Origin: CAZOWM01 sp964583615 | Lineage (GTDB): Bacteria; Spirochaetota; B62-G9; DRHN01 | Direction of reading: 5' to 3' | Length of the DNA stretch: 64,000 bases | NCBI GenBank assembly: GCA_964583615.1 | Contig: CAZOWM010000001.1 | Coordinates: forward strand, 1 to 64,000 | Part shown: positions 1 through 8,974 of the stretch, one piece after another | Numbering within the stretch: position 1 is the stretch's first letter | How the letters are laid out: each line of letters begins with the position of its first letter | The notes under the pieces: model-generated | Databases searched by the model: none | What the model was told of the DNA's origin: nothing | What the model saw: the letters and a program-made list of their open reading frames with translations, nothing else | Made by a program: the position numbers and the translations under genes

Positions 1-262
1 TCGTCTTTGCCCGTGTTTCAAACTCGACGCCGATCCCCCCTGCATCCACCGTTTTTTCGTGCCTGTACCAGGCGATCCCCTCTACCATGGCTTGTGTGAT
101 ACTACCTCCGAAACAGCCGAAGCGCTCAACAAGCATGACACTCACACCCTCACGTGCCGCTGCGATGGCTGCGGAAAGCCCCCCTGGTCCGCTCCCCACC
201 ACCAACACGTCTGTCTCTGCCATGACCGGACTCTTCTTCGACGGCTCACTAATATACTGCAT
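1..262 (-). CDS. FAD-dependent oxidoreductase, N-terminal part (cut by window edge)
   Basis: Reverse translation of this stretch gives about 87 residues beginning MQYISEPSKK. A clear dinucleotide-binding motif follows (VLVVGSGPGG, then VMLVERFGCFGG about 25 residues later), as in the FAD_oxidored family. The ATG at 262 is preceded by GGAG, and an earlier in-frame start is blocked by a stop. It lies 46 bp after the potC-like gene on the same strand, so it is probably the last visible member of the polyamine-type transporter operon and may oxidise the imported compound. The C-terminal catalytic part lies outside the window, so the substrate cannot be judged. Confidence 0.8.
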   Translation of the reverse strand, partial: MQYISEPSKKSPVMAETDVLVVGSGPGGLSAAIAAAREGVSVMLVERFGCFGGSITQAMVEGIAWYRHEKTVDAGGIGVEFETRAKT

Positions 263-308
263 ACGCTCCTGCCTCACCAGTCCATATGACCACACCCGAT
301 TTTGAACC

Positions 309-1169
309 TTATTGCTTTGTTTTCCTTGTGGTGATGAGAAAATTCAGCAGAGCAAAAATTGAAAGACAGAAGATGAAAAGAAACGAAACTGCATTGACAA
401 CAGGTGTGGACCCGTCCTTTATCTGCGTAAATAAAGTGATGGGCAGTGTCGCGTCCGCCCCCACGAGAAAGAGCGTGGTGTTGAAGTTTTCAAAGGACAG
501 GAGAAACGCAACCGCCGCCCCCCCGATGATTGCAGGCCGAAGGAACGGGAGAGTGATATACCGTATCACTTCAAACCTCCTGGCCCCCAGATCATAGGCG
601 GCCTCTTCAAGGCTTCTGTCAAACTTCTTCAGCCGCGCAATCACTGTGAGACTCACAAACGTCGTAATAAAGGAAGCCTGCCCGCAGACCACGAGAAATA
701 TCCCTGGACTCAGCGCTCGTACGTCGAGCCCTATGGTGTGCTCAAGAAACAACCCTATGCTCGTCGCAAAGATGAGCAGAGAGATTCCAATGATCACACC
801 GGGAACAACCAGGGGAGCAATCATCAGAAAGTAGAAAAAATTCTTAAACCTGAACTGCTCGTGTTCAAAGAGAAACGCCGCACACGTTCCCACGGTGGTG
901 GAAAACAGCGTCACATACACCGCTACTTTGAATGAGACAAATATTCCCTTCAAGTTTCTGGAGTTGTGGAAAATGCCGATCTTTTCAGGCCCTTTGCCAA
1001 AAAACCAGTCCAATGTGAATCCCTGCCACGGAAGAGAAGGGAATATAGAGTCGTTGAATGCCAGTAGACTGATGACCAGAAGTGGAGTAAAAAGCAGTGT
1101 GAAATACAGAATAATGAACGCATTGTAGCCGATTTTATAGCTTTTTTTATTGTGTAATGTCCGTATCAT
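309..1169 (-). CDS. Spermidine/putrescine-type ABC transporter permease (PotC-like)
   Basis: Inner-membrane permease of about 286 residues with roughly six hydrophobic segments. The cytoplasmic EAA loop is clear (EEAAYDLGARRFEVIRY followed by LPFLRPAI), the site that contacts the ATPase. The frame is open upstream to 1439, but the ATG at 1169 overlaps the TGA of the preceding permease gene (ATGA), gives the normal family length and starts MIRTLHNKK just before the first membrane helix, so the longer reading is rejected. It works with the adjacent PotB-, PotA- and PotD-like proteins. The substrate is inferred only from family similarity; other amines or amino acid derivatives are possible given the hut genes nearby. 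Confidence 0.9.
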   Translation of the reverse strand: MIRTLHNKKSYKIGYNAFIILYFTLLFTPLLVISLLAFNDSIFPSLPWQGFTLDWFFGKGPEKIGIFHNSRNLKGIFVSFKVAVYVTLFSTTVGTCAAFLFEHEQFRFKNFFYFLMIAPLVVPGVIIGISLLIFATSIGLFLEHTIGLDVRALSPGIFLVVCGQASFITTFVSLTVIARLKKFDRSLEEAAYDLGARRFEVIRYITLPFLRPAIIGGAAVAFLLSFENFNTTLFLVGADATLPITLFTQIKDGSTPVVNAVSFLFIFCLSIFALLNFLITTRKTKQ

Positions 1170-2035
1170 TTCACCACCGTACTGATTTTTTGTCCTGTAA
1201 TTTTCATCCCTGCCCATATTACCAGAGAGGAAATGATGAGGAGCAGAAACCCGAATGCCGCCCCCCGGTTCCAGTTCATGTGCGCGATGAAGTCGTTGTA
1301 GATTATCTGGGTAAACCAGGAGGAGTATTTCCCTCCCATCAGGGCCGGGGTAATGAAATTTCCTATCACCAGCATGAAAACCACAATGCATCCCGACATA
1401 ATACCAGGCACACTGTGTGGAACGATGATCTTCCACCATATGACCACTTTTTTCGCGCCAAGGTCATAGGCAGCCTCAATTAACGCGTCGTCAAGGCTGT
1501 CCATTACACCGATGATCGGAACAAGCATGAACAGAAGGGTCGTATACACGAGACCCAGAACCATGGAGGCATCGTTATAGAGCATCTCAATCGGTTTTTC
1601 CCAGAGCCCAAATGCCAGCAAAATCCTGTTGATTACGCCGCTCTCCCGCAAAAGGAGTATCAACCCGTATACCCGCACTACCTCACTTACCCAGAAGGGC
1701 ACCATTATCAGCGTCATGAGAAGGCCTTTGAGTTTTAACTTCGTTACCTTTGTTATGTAAAACGCCACAGGCAGCGCAATCAGGAGAACAATGAATGTGA
1801 CAAGAAGAGAAAACCCGATCGTCCGCACAAAGGTGAGCCAGTATATCGGCTCCAGAAAAAATGAAGTATAATTGCCAAGTGTAAAACCTCTTTCCCCAAG
1901 GAATCTTGATCCCATGAACGACATCCTGAGCAACTCCAGATTGGGAAGGACAAAAAGAAACATGAGCCAGAGAAAGACAGGAATGAAGAAGACAAAAAAA
2001 CTCCATCGTATCTTTGATCTCTTAGAGTTCAACAT
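1166..2035 (-). CDS. Spermidine/putrescine-type ABC transporter permease (PotB-like)
   Basis: Permease of 289 residues with an N-terminal helix (SFFVFFIPVFLWLMFLFVLP), about six membrane segments and the EAA loop IEAAYDLGAKKVVIWWK. This is typical of the PotB/HisM-type family. The start at 2035 has GGGGTG eight bases upstream and lies inside the last codons of the ATPase gene (14-bp overlap); its stop overlaps the start of the PotC-like gene. The overlaps indicate translational coupling and co-assembly of the two permeases with the ATPase. Confidence 0.92.
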   Translation of the reverse strand: MLNSKRSKIRWSFFVFFIPVFLWLMFLFVLPNLELLRMSFMGSRFLGERGFTLGNYTSFFLEPIYWLTFVRTIGFSLLVTFIVLLIALPVAFYITKVTKLKLKGLLMTLIMVPFWVSEVVRVYGLILLLRESGVINRILLAFGLWEKPIEMLYNDASMVLGLVYTTLLFMLVPIIGVMDSLDDALIEAAYDLGAKKVVIWWKIIVPHSVPGIMSGCIVVFMLVIGNFITPALMGGKYSSWFTQIIYNDFIAHMNWNRGAAFGFLLLIISSLVIWAGMKITGQKISTVVK

Positions 2036-3128
2036 AGGTTTTCACCCCTGTTTCCTTGAAACAAACCGACTCGGCAGGATCCCACCCGATTTTTATCGAA
2101 TCCCGCACCTTGATCATATCATAGACTTTGTTCTTCGGCAGCGCCACGATCACCTCCTGTGAAGACCCCTCGACCACCACCAGAAGCCGCCTGTTTCCAC
2201 CTTCAAAGAGCACCTCCTTGACTTCCCCGTAAAGTAGGTTCGTGGACTTTTCCTGTTTCTGATTGATAAAGATCGCCTCCGGCCGTACAAACAGCTCGAT
2301 CCTCTCACCCGGAGCAAGACTGGAGATCATGCCTGTCTGAAGCGTTTTTCCGTTTTCCAGAACGACTGAGAAATTGCCAGAACTCTCCTTTTTCAGCGTT
2401 CCGACGAACTTGTTGTTTTCACCGACAAACTGGGCCACAAAAGAGCAGCTCGGGTGGTAATAGAGGTTCTGCGGAGTGTCGATCTGTTCAAACTGTCCTT
2501 TGTTCATCACCGCGACGTAGTCGGACATCACCATTGCTTCTGACTGGTCGTGGGTCACGTACACAAACGTGGTGCCCACCTGGTGCTGGAGCTGTTTCAA
2601 TTCAATCTTCATGTGCTCCCTGAGCTTGAGATCCAGTGCGCCCAACGGCTCGTCGAGAAGAAGCACTGATGGATCCAGCACGAGACAGCGCGCGATTGCA
2701 ACTCTCTGCTGCTGTCCACCGGAAAGCTGCTGTATCTTGTAGTCTGCATACCCTGACAGTCCCACTCTTTCGAGCATCGCCTCAACCTTTTTGTAGACCT
2801 TTTTTCCCCTTTCACCCTTCCGTTTCAAACCGAATGCAATGTTTTCCTTTACATCCATCATTGTGAAAAGTGCCAGGTGCTGAAATATCAGATTCACTGG
2901 CCTCCTGTTCGGTTCCACCCCGATCATGTCCTGGCCCCGTATCTCAATGCTCCCGGAGGTCGGCTCATAAAAACCGGCCATCATCCTGAGCAGGGTCGTC
3001 TTTCCACACCCGGAAGGGCCCAGAATGGAAAAAAATTTCCCATCCTCGACATCAAAGGACACGTTATTCACTGCGGGAAAATCGCCGAACTTCTTTGTAA
3101 TGTTTTTCACAGATAATGCAATTCGCAT
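2022..3128 (-). CDS. Spermidine/putrescine-type ABC transporter ATP-binding protein (PotA-like)
   Basis: ATPase of 368 residues that powers the importer. Walker A is GPSGCGKTT (about residue 36), the ABC signature is LSGGQQQRVAIAR, Walker B is SVLLLDEP, and the H-loop is VTHDQSEAM. A C-terminal TOBE-like domain follows from about residue 240. The start at 3128 has GGTGG upstream. It overlaps the PotB-like gene by 14 bp and is separated from the upstream binding-protein gene by a hairpin with a T-run, so it is probably expressed at a lower level than the binding protein. Confidence 0.92.
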   Translation of the reverse strand: MRIALSVKNITKKFGDFPAVNNVSFDVEDGKFFSILGPSGCGKTTLLRMMAGFYEPTSGSIEIRGQDMIGVEPNRRPVNLIFQHLALFTMMDVKENIAFGLKRKGERGKKVYKKVEAMLERVGLSGYADYKIQQLSGGQQQRVAIARCLVLDPSVLLLDEPLGALDLKLREHMKIELKQLQHQVGTTFVYVTHDQSEAMVMSDYVAVMNKGQFEQIDTPQNLYYHPSCSFVAQFVGENNKFVGTLKKESSGNFSVVLENGKTLQTGMISSLAPGERIELFVRPEAIFINQKQEKSTNLLYGEVKEVLFEGGNRRLLVVVEGSSQEVIVALPKNKVYDMIKVRDSIKIGWDPAESVCFKETGVKTYVEL

Positions 3129-3158
3129 ATCTTTCCACCTGTGTACATTCGATTACAC

Positions 3159-3196
3159 AAAAACGATCGTTGAGCGCGTGAAAGCCTCAACGATCG
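3159..3196 (-). terminator. Stem-loop with T-run between potD-like and potA-like genes
   Basis: On the minus strand an 11-bp perfect stem (CGATCGTTGAG pairing with CTCAACGATCG, 11-base loop) is followed directly by TTTTT. It lies in the gap between the binding-protein stop and the ATPase start. As an intrinsic terminator or 3' stabiliser it would let most transcripts end after the binding protein and a minority continue into the ATPase and permease genes. Confidence 0.75.
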
Positions 3197-3230
3197 CTAT
3201 AGATTTGAAAAAGCGTTTCATAGTAAGTAC

Positions 3231-4328
3231 TTATTTGGCCATCTTTATTCTTTCCAGCGTCTTCGCCTCCATATCCTCGATCCCGGGAGGAATTGTCGGG
3301 TACCAGTTCATGTTCGCCATGACCTCCGGTGGAAAGCACCTCTCAAACATTTCTTTAATAAATGGATCGTAGTACTTCACTGCATCCTTCGAACCGGTCC
3401 CGAACTTCTCCTTGTTCGTAAATACGGCAGCATTCTCAGGCATCAGGAAGAAATTGATCCACTTATAGGCTCCTTCAAGGTTTTCCGACTTGGACGGAAT
3501 CGCGAAGGTATCGATCCATGCCATGGGGCCGCTTGTAGGTGCGATATAATCAATGGCAGAGCTCATTTCATGAAGCTTCCAGGAAACCTGTTCCCATGCC
3601 ATTGAAGCCCACACCTCCTCAGATTGCATCGCCGCAATCAGGGCGTCGGCATTCTCATAGTAAAATTTCACCACCGGTTTGTTCTCTATGAAGATTTTTT
3701 CGAGCTCATTAAGATATTCCTGGTACGCGTCGAGATCGCTGTACAGCCCGAATGGATCGAATCCGTAAGAGATTCCCATCGCACAGAGGGATGGCCTTCT
3801 CATTCTGTATGTGATACGGCCTGCATACTTTGGATTGTGCAGGTCTTTGTAGTCCTTCACATCCGGTGCTTTTGCAGTATTCACACAGAGCCCCGAAGTG
3901 CCGTACACCGCAGGCACTCCATAGGATTCTCCATCAACCATGGTGAACTCTTTTACCGTTTTGAGCATATTCGGCTCAATCTGATCCTCATCAACCCGTA
4001 ACCAGTCAATGGGCTGATAAATCCCGAACTCTTCTTGCACTGCAGTAATTCTGTCCTGGCTCGGCTGTGCGAGATCGAAACCGCCGCCCCTGGTTGCCCG
4101 GAGTTTCGACATGATCTCCTCATTGTTGCTGAATGTGACTTCCACGGTGATTCCGGTTTCTTCCTTGAACTTGTCGATCAATTCCGGCGGTGCGTAGCCT
4201 GTCCACGTGATAAGCCTGAGCACCTTCGGCTCTTCAGCTTTCTCCCCTCCCTCTTTCGAACCGACCGCAACTACAGCGGCTGTGACAGAAAGGAGAAGAA
4301 CGAGCACCACAATCACGCTCTTTTTCAT
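3231..4328 (-). CDS. Spermidine/putrescine-type substrate-binding protein (PotD-like)
   Basis: Exported binding protein of 365 residues. It has a signal peptide (MKKSVIVVLVLLLSVTAAVVA), then a charged linker (GSKEGGEKAEEPK) before the mature fold, which begins VLRLITWTGYAPPELIDKF. No clean lipobox cysteine is present. The AGGGAGG-type site before the ATG at 4328 is strong. It is the first gene of the importer and is followed by a terminator-like hairpin. PotD-family proteins bind polyamines through acidic pocket residues, but ligand identity cannot be read here. The position right after hutU leaves open histidine-derived amines or betaines. Confidence 0.9.
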   Translation of the reverse strand: MKKSVIVVLVLLLSVTAAVVAVGSKEGGEKAEEPKVLRLITWTGYAPPELIDKFKEETGITVEVTFSNNEEIMSKLRATRGGGFDLAQPSQDRITAVQEEFGIYQPIDWLRVDEDQIEPNMLKTVKEFTMVDGESYGVPAVYGTSGLCVNTAKAPDVKDYKDLHNPKYAGRITYRMRRPSLCAMGISYGFDPFGLYSDLDAYQEYLNELEKIFIENKPVVKFYYENADALIAAMQSEEVWASMAWEQVSWKLHEMSSAIDYIAPTSGPMAWIDTFAIPSKSENLEGAYKWINFFLMPENAAVFTNKEKFGTGSKDAVKYYDPFIKEMFERCFPPEVMANMNWYPTIPPGIEDMEAKTLERIKMAK

Positions 4329-4485
4329 GCTGTACCTCCCTGGATTAAAGTAATATTCATTAGATCACATATGCCGCTGTGTATCAATGAAAAAATTGAA
4401 ATCAGTTTTCAAATTTATAATTTTTTAACATTGTTTTTCATCATATTTACGGATGCCACATTGAGAGTATCTTTTCTGAGAGCGC

Positions 4486-6522
4486 TCAGTGTCTTTTCTG
4501 AAACACTTTTTCGATAAGAGACCGGACCATATCTTCCTGAGGAATAGAGGGCAGTGTAATATGATCGGTGCCTTTATTCATCCTGTTGTATTCCATACAG
4601 GTCGCAAGGGAGTTATCGTTTCTCGCCCATGCACGCCGTGCGACACCTCCCATCACATCCCATCGAATGGCTGAATTTATTGTTTCGTCCACTTCCGTGC
4701 GTCCATCCAGTACAAGTCCGAACCCCCCGTTTATCGCTTTCCCGATCCCGACACCGCCGCCGTTATGGAGTGAAACCATAGTCATTCCACGGGAAGCGTT
4801 TCCAGCAAAACACTGCGTCGCCATGTCCGCCATCACGTTGCTTCCGTCCTTGATATTTGATGTTTCTCTGAACGGCGAATCAGTTCCACCCGCATCGTGG
4901 TGGTCCCTTCCAAGCATAATCGGCCCGACATCTCCGTTTCGCACCATTTCGTTGAATTTTAACGCAATTTTCACCCTTCCCGCCGCATCCTGATAGAGGA
5001 TCCGCGCCTGTGTACCGACGACAAGTCTGTTCTTTTCCGCGTCCCTTATCCACACGTAGTTGTCCCTGTCCTGGGCCCTCTTGTCCGGGTCAATACACTC
5101 CATTGCCGCGCGGTCGGTCTTCACCAAGTCATCGTGTTTTCCACTCAAACAGACCCATCTGAAAGGCCCATACCCAAAATCGAAGAACTGAGGCCCCATG
5201 ATGTCCTCAACATATGAGGGAAAAATAAACCCGTCTTTTTCATCAATCCCGTTTTTCGATATTTCCTTCACTCCCGCGTCATACACGGCTTTCATAAAAG
5301 AGTTACCGTAGTCAAAGAAGTAGGCACCCCTGTTTACAAGTGTCTGAATGAGCTCGAAATGCTTTCGCAGGCTTTTATCAACGAGCTGCTTGAATTTTTT
5401 TCGGTCCGCTCGCAGTAACTCCGTCCTCTCCTCGAAGCTCACTCCTTGCGGGCAATACCCCCCGCTATAGGGGGCGTGACAGGAGGTCTGATCGGAGAGC
5501 AGATCAACATGAATTTTCTTCCGTGAAATGTATTCGAATAGATCAACCACATTCCCGTAATACCCGATTGACAACGGCTCTTTTTTCCTCAAGCTTTCGT
5601 CTGCCATACGAAAGACTTCCTCGAGATCGGAGGATTCTCTGCTCAACCAGCCCTGATTTCTTCGCGTTTCAATCCTTGATCTATCGACCTCGGCAATAAC
5701 TCCGACACCGCCTGCAATTTCAATTGCTTTTGCCTGTGCACCGCTCATTCCACCGAGCCCTGAAGTCACGAACAGACAGCCTTCCAGATTTTTCCCCTGT
5801 TCCATGCCCAGCTTCAATCTACCCGCGCCGAGCAGTGTGCTGTATGTGCCGTGCACAATACCCTGCGGACCGATATACATCCATCCACCCGCTGTCATCT
5901 GGCCGTAATTGGCGACACCCATTTGTTCCGCGATCTCCCAATCCTCCTGGTTGTCGAACATGCCGACCATCAGGGCATTCGTAATCACCACTCGCGGACT
6001 GTGGCGGTCTGAGCGAAAAAGTCCGAGCGGATGCCCGGATTCGACCACCAGGGTCTGGTCGTCTTTCATGTTCTCGAGGTATTTCTTGATCAATCTGTAC
6101 TGCATCCAGTTCTGGCAAACACTCCCCGTTTCCCCGTATGTGACGAGCTCATAGGGATAGAGGGCGACATCGAAATCAAGGTTGTTATCTATCATCACCT
6201 GAAACGCTTTTCCAGCCAGACAATTTCCCCTGTACTGCTCCACCGGTTTCGCCTTGATATGTCCAGGCGGTCTGTACCGATACCCGTATATCCTTCCCCT
6301 TGACATGAGCTCCTGCAGGAATTCCGGCGCAAGCTGCTCATGCAACTCTTTTGGTACGTACCGGAGCGCATTCATGAGCGCTGTCTCAGTTTGCTTCTGA
6401 GATAGCCTGAATCCCCTGTCCGACGCCCTTCGTATCCCTTCGACAAAATCCGGCATCGGAGGGAGTTTGTCTTCCAACTTTATGGTCATTGCACCCGCAA
6501 GATCGTTTGTATCCGTTATCAT
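4486..6522 (-). CDS. hutU: Urocanate hydratase (long form)
   Basis: Urocanase converts urocanate to 4-imidazolone-5-propionate using tightly bound NAD, the second step of histidine degradation in the cytosol. The protein has 678 residues, the long form also found in animals, against about 555 in the Pseudomonas type. Recognisable segments are GQMTAGGWMYIGPQGIVHGT, DQTSCHAPYSGGYCPQG, GYGPFRWVCLSG and the late glycine-rich HNGGGVGIGKAINGGFG. AGGAGG lies seven bases before the ATG at 6522. It is downstream of a URO-D methyltransferase and two MmgE/PrpD genes and upstream of the polyamine-type importer. hutH and ftcD lie about 9 kb away; hutI was not found in the window. Confidence 0.95.
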   Translation of the reverse strand: MITDTNDLAGAMTIKLEDKLPPMPDFVEGIRRASDRGFRLSQKQTETALMNALRYVPKELHEQLAPEFLQELMSRGRIYGYRYRPPGHIKAKPVEQYRGNCLAGKAFQVMIDNNLDFDVALYPYELVTYGETGSVCQNWMQYRLIKKYLENMKDDQTLVVESGHPLGLFRSDRHSPRVVITNALMVGMFDNQEDWEIAEQMGVANYGQMTAGGWMYIGPQGIVHGTYSTLLGAGRLKLGMEQGKNLEGCLFVTSGLGGMSGAQAKAIEIAGGVGVIAEVDRSRIETRRNQGWLSRESSDLEEVFRMADESLRKKEPLSIGYYGNVVDLFEYISRKKIHVDLLSDQTSCHAPYSGGYCPQGVSFEERTELLRADRKKFKQLVDKSLRKHFELIQTLVNRGAYFFDYGNSFMKAVYDAGVKEISKNGIDEKDGFIFPSYVEDIMGPQFFDFGYGPFRWVCLSGKHDDLVKTDRAAMECIDPDKRAQDRDNYVWIRDAEKNRLVVGTQARILYQDAAGRVKIALKFNEMVRNGDVGPIMLGRDHHDAGGTDSPFRETSNIKDGSNVMADMATQCFAGNASRGMTMVSLHNGGGVGIGKAINGGFGLVLDGRTEVDETINSAIRWDVMGGVARRAWARNDNSLATCMEYNRMNKGTDHITLPSIPQEDMVRSLIEKVFQKRH

Positions 6523-6553
6523 ATGGAGCCTCCTCAGATAGTGAATTGTTTTA

Positions 6554-7564
6554 TCAGTAAGAATGCGCTTTCGCAGTATCGGCCATCGCCCTCATGTTCT
6601 CGATGGGCGTATCCGCTGATATCAGACAGCCTGAGCTGAGAATATATGATCCGTTTTTCCCGGCCTTCTCGATGCATCTTTCTGCTTCATTTTTTACTTC
6701 CCAGGCGCTGCCGTTGAGAAGCGTGAGTGGGCTCACATTGCCGAAAAGAGTGATCCCATCACCGACAATCTTTCGCGCTTCCCCCATGTCGACCACCTGA
6801 TCGAGGCTCAATGCGTCCGCCCCAAGCTCCTTGAACAGATCCAGTCTGTCAGTTGTGTCCCCGCACGCGTGGTGAATAATCAGCACACCTGTTATTTTCA
6901 ACACTCTTACCAACTGACGAGAATATGAAAACCCAAGTTCTCTGTACTGTTTTTTTAAAACCACATCACCGGAGGACATGGGATCAGATATTTCGATAAT
7001 ATCAGCGCCTGCATGAGCGAGCGAAGTTCCATAAATAATCTGGTTGCAGGTAACAATTTCAAGCAGCTTCAATACATTTTCACGGTCCCGCAGACAATCC
7101 TTGAGAAAGCTCTCGACCCCCCGTACCATCGCTGCCGCCCTGAAGGGAGCCTGCACATACCCGACAATCGCCTTCTCTCCGCCGCACAACTCCCTCAGTC
7201 TCTTCACCCCTTCAATGATGACCGGTAATCTTCCGTCCTTTGCAGGGTCCACGAGGTGTATTTTGCCGAGATCCTCCGTGTAGTCATCAACCACAGGGGT
7301 CCGAACGGATATATCCTTATCCTTCAATACACATCCCATTGCTTCGACTTCTGCATTCACCGCATTGAGATCCGAAACTGAATCATACCCGAGCTCTCGT
7401 GTGCAGAAGTACTGCGAATACACGTATTTCTGCGGATTATCGATTACATCGTGTAATGAGAGCCCCACCTGCTTCGATGCCCACTCCCTGATCATGGGAA
7501 TACACGGAACACGATCAGGGACCTTCCCGGCAAGCACGGCATGGACACGCTGGTAAGAGTTCAT
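6554..7564 (-). CDS. Uroporphyrinogen decarboxylase-family protein, MtaA/MtbA-like methyltransferase
   Basis: URO-D superfamily protein of 336 residues. The zinc ligands of the corrinoid-dependent methyltransferase branch are in place: H232-x-C234 (IIHHACGD) and C313 (SSGCLISADTP), the same spacing as in MtaA/MtbA. True HemE enzymes lack this pattern, so haem synthesis is unlikely. The reaction is probably methyl transfer to or from a corrinoid protein; the one visible corrinoid protein is encoded at 16866-17531. It lies 31 bp upstream of hutU and 15 bp downstream of a PrpD-like gene, consistent with a shared operon and a role on a histidine- or imidazole-related methylated substrate (inference). 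Confidence 0.85.
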   Translation of the reverse strand: MNSYQRVHAVLAGKVPDRVPCIPMIREWASKQVGLSLHDVIDNPQKYVYSQYFCTRELGYDSVSDLNAVNAEVEAMGCVLKDKDISVRTPVVDDYTEDLGKIHLVDPAKDGRLPVIIEGVKRLRELCGGEKAIVGYVQAPFRAAAMVRGVESFLKDCLRDRENVLKLLEIVTCNQIIYGTSLAHAGADIIEISDPMSSGDVVLKKQYRELGFSYSRQLVRVLKITGVLIIHHACGDTTDRLDLFKELGADALSLDQVVDMGEARKIVGDGITLFGNVSPLTLLNGSAWEVKNEAERCIEKAGKNGSYILSSGCLISADTPIENMRAMADTAKAHSY

Positions 7565-7579
7565 AAAAACTTTTCTCCC

Positions 7580-8974
7580 CTAGGAATGGAGTAAAGATAT
7601 AACATCACGAATATCCATATTGAAATCGAGGTCTCTCGTGGCTTTCACAAAGGCATCTGCCTTTTTGTTGCCGATTACAGGCTCGGTGAGCTTGAGAAAC
7701 TTATCTTCGAGCTCCCGCTCATCAAAGGGGTTTTCATAGGACCCTTTTACCACATCGACCGCTTTCTCGTATGCACCGCTCGCGGTTGTGATCCTCGCTC
7801 TCCCTAACAGCTTTTCTTCTTTCTCGAGGATCTTTTGCAGTTTTTTATCCTCGAACACATCGATCTTCTCCGCTATCTTTCCGTACTCTTCTTTGTGCAG
7901 GTACTCTTCGTATTTGTGATACCAGTCGGGCCCTGGATTTCCGGTCATGATATACATGGCTGTTAAATATTTTACGCTGGACGCGGTATCAACAGCGGTT
8001 TTCGGCGGGTAATAGATAAAATTTTTCGCCAGATTCGTTGGAGCATAGAGCTCGATCTTCTGGATCTCATCTTTCTTTAAACCCTGTTCCTCCATCAACA
8101 GCCGAACAGCCTCAATACATGGCTGATTAAAATAACAACTCGGGATTGATTTATAGGTAATGGTGTCGATAACCCATTTCTTTCCCCAATTCTCAAAAAG
8201 GAGTTCCGGGTGATATATATCTGACCCGGCAATCTTGTAATACTCAGTTTCTTCGTCGAGCAAAAAAGAAGTTGCCTTGAAATCGGTCATAGCGAACATA
8301 CATGCAACAACAGCGGCGAAGCTCGAGTGGCCAGGCATATCGCGATGCCATGACGCAGGCCTCTGTCCTTCTCGAAAGCCCCACATCGGCATAGTCACCG
8401 GCAACGGGGATAGTGTTCCCGCCATGCCGAGCGCATTTATCAATGCGTTCTCATCGAACCTCAGAAGCTTTCCGCATCCAATACCTGCAGCCAGCGTGTA
8501 ATGCGTGGTAAAGCTGTAGACCTCAGGACGCCGCGGCTCTATTGCATGTGCATACCGCCCCGCAGTTTCATATCCCAGAATTATTGCAACAAATACATCC
8601 CGCAGTGTCGTCCCAGTTTTTTCTGCAAGTGCGAGCACAGGCGGGAAAACGGCCTCCCCTGGGTGGCTGATGATTATGCTTTCCGGCTTGTAGTTATCGC
8701 TCAAATCAGGGCCCACAGAAAACTGGCCGTTTATATATGCTGCAATCGGTGCAGGCAGCTTCATTCCATCTCCGAAAACAGTTGCCTCCTCTGAACCGCC
8801 CATTCCACCGAGGGCCTGAAAGGCAGACTTCCCGATCGGTGATTGTGACCCTGCGATAATGCACCCGATGGTATCGAGAAAGGCCTTTTTTGTCTCTTCA
8901 ATGGTCTTTTGCGTGAAGTCTTTGAATTCGGTATCAAGAATTTGTTCCACGTATCGTTTCGTCACATCTTTCAT
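7580..8974 (-). CDS. MmgE/PrpD family protein (second of a tandem pair)
   Basis: A 464-residue protein of the MmgE/PrpD fold, whose members include 2-methylcitrate dehydratase, cis-aconitate decarboxylase and iminodisuccinate epimerase. Family landmarks are the N-terminal DTIGCIIAGSQSPIG, the helical ILGYETAGRYAHAIEPRR region, RPASWHRDMPGHSSFAAVVA and the lid segment YKSIPSCYFNQPC. GGAGG precedes the ATG, and the start overlaps the stop of the paralogue upstream (ATGA), so the two are co-translated and may form a heteromer. No prpB, prpC or other methylcitrate-cycle gene is nearby, so 2-methylcitrate dehydratase is not a safe call; a dehydratase or decarboxylase in the local pathway is possible. 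Confidence 0.87.
   Translation of the reverse strand: MKDVTKRYVEQILDTEFKDFTQKTIEETKKAFLDTIGCIIAGSQSPIGKSAFQALGGMGGSEEATVFGDGMKLPAPIAAYINGQFSVGPDLSDNYKPESIIISHPGEAVFPPVLALAEKTGTTLRDVFVAIILGYETAGRYAHAIEPRRPEVYSFTTHYTLAAGIGCGKLLRFDENALINALGMAGTLSPLPVTMPMWGFREGQRPASWHRDMPGHSSFAAVVACMFAMTDFKATSFLLDEETEYYKIAGSDIYHPELLFENWGKKWVIDTITYKSIPSCYFNQPCIEAVRLLMEEQGLKKDEIQKIELYAPTNLAKNFIYYPPKTAVDTASSVKYLTAMYIMTGNPGPDWYHKYEEYLHKEEYGKIAEKIDVFEDKKLQKILEKEEKLLGRARITTASGAYEKAVDVVKGSYENPFDERELEDKFLKLTEPVIGNKKADAFVKATRDLDFNMDIRDVISLLHS

Noticed and set aside
309..1439. Longer reading of the PotC-like gene starting at 1439
   Set aside because: The extra 90 residues overlap the PotB-like gene and are not permease-like; ATG 1169 overlaps the PotB stop and gives the normal length.
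6554..7564. HemE (haem biosynthesis) for the URO-D proteins
   Set aside because: The H-x-C...C metal site and the corrinoid and hut context fit the methyltransferase branch, and no other haem gene is present.
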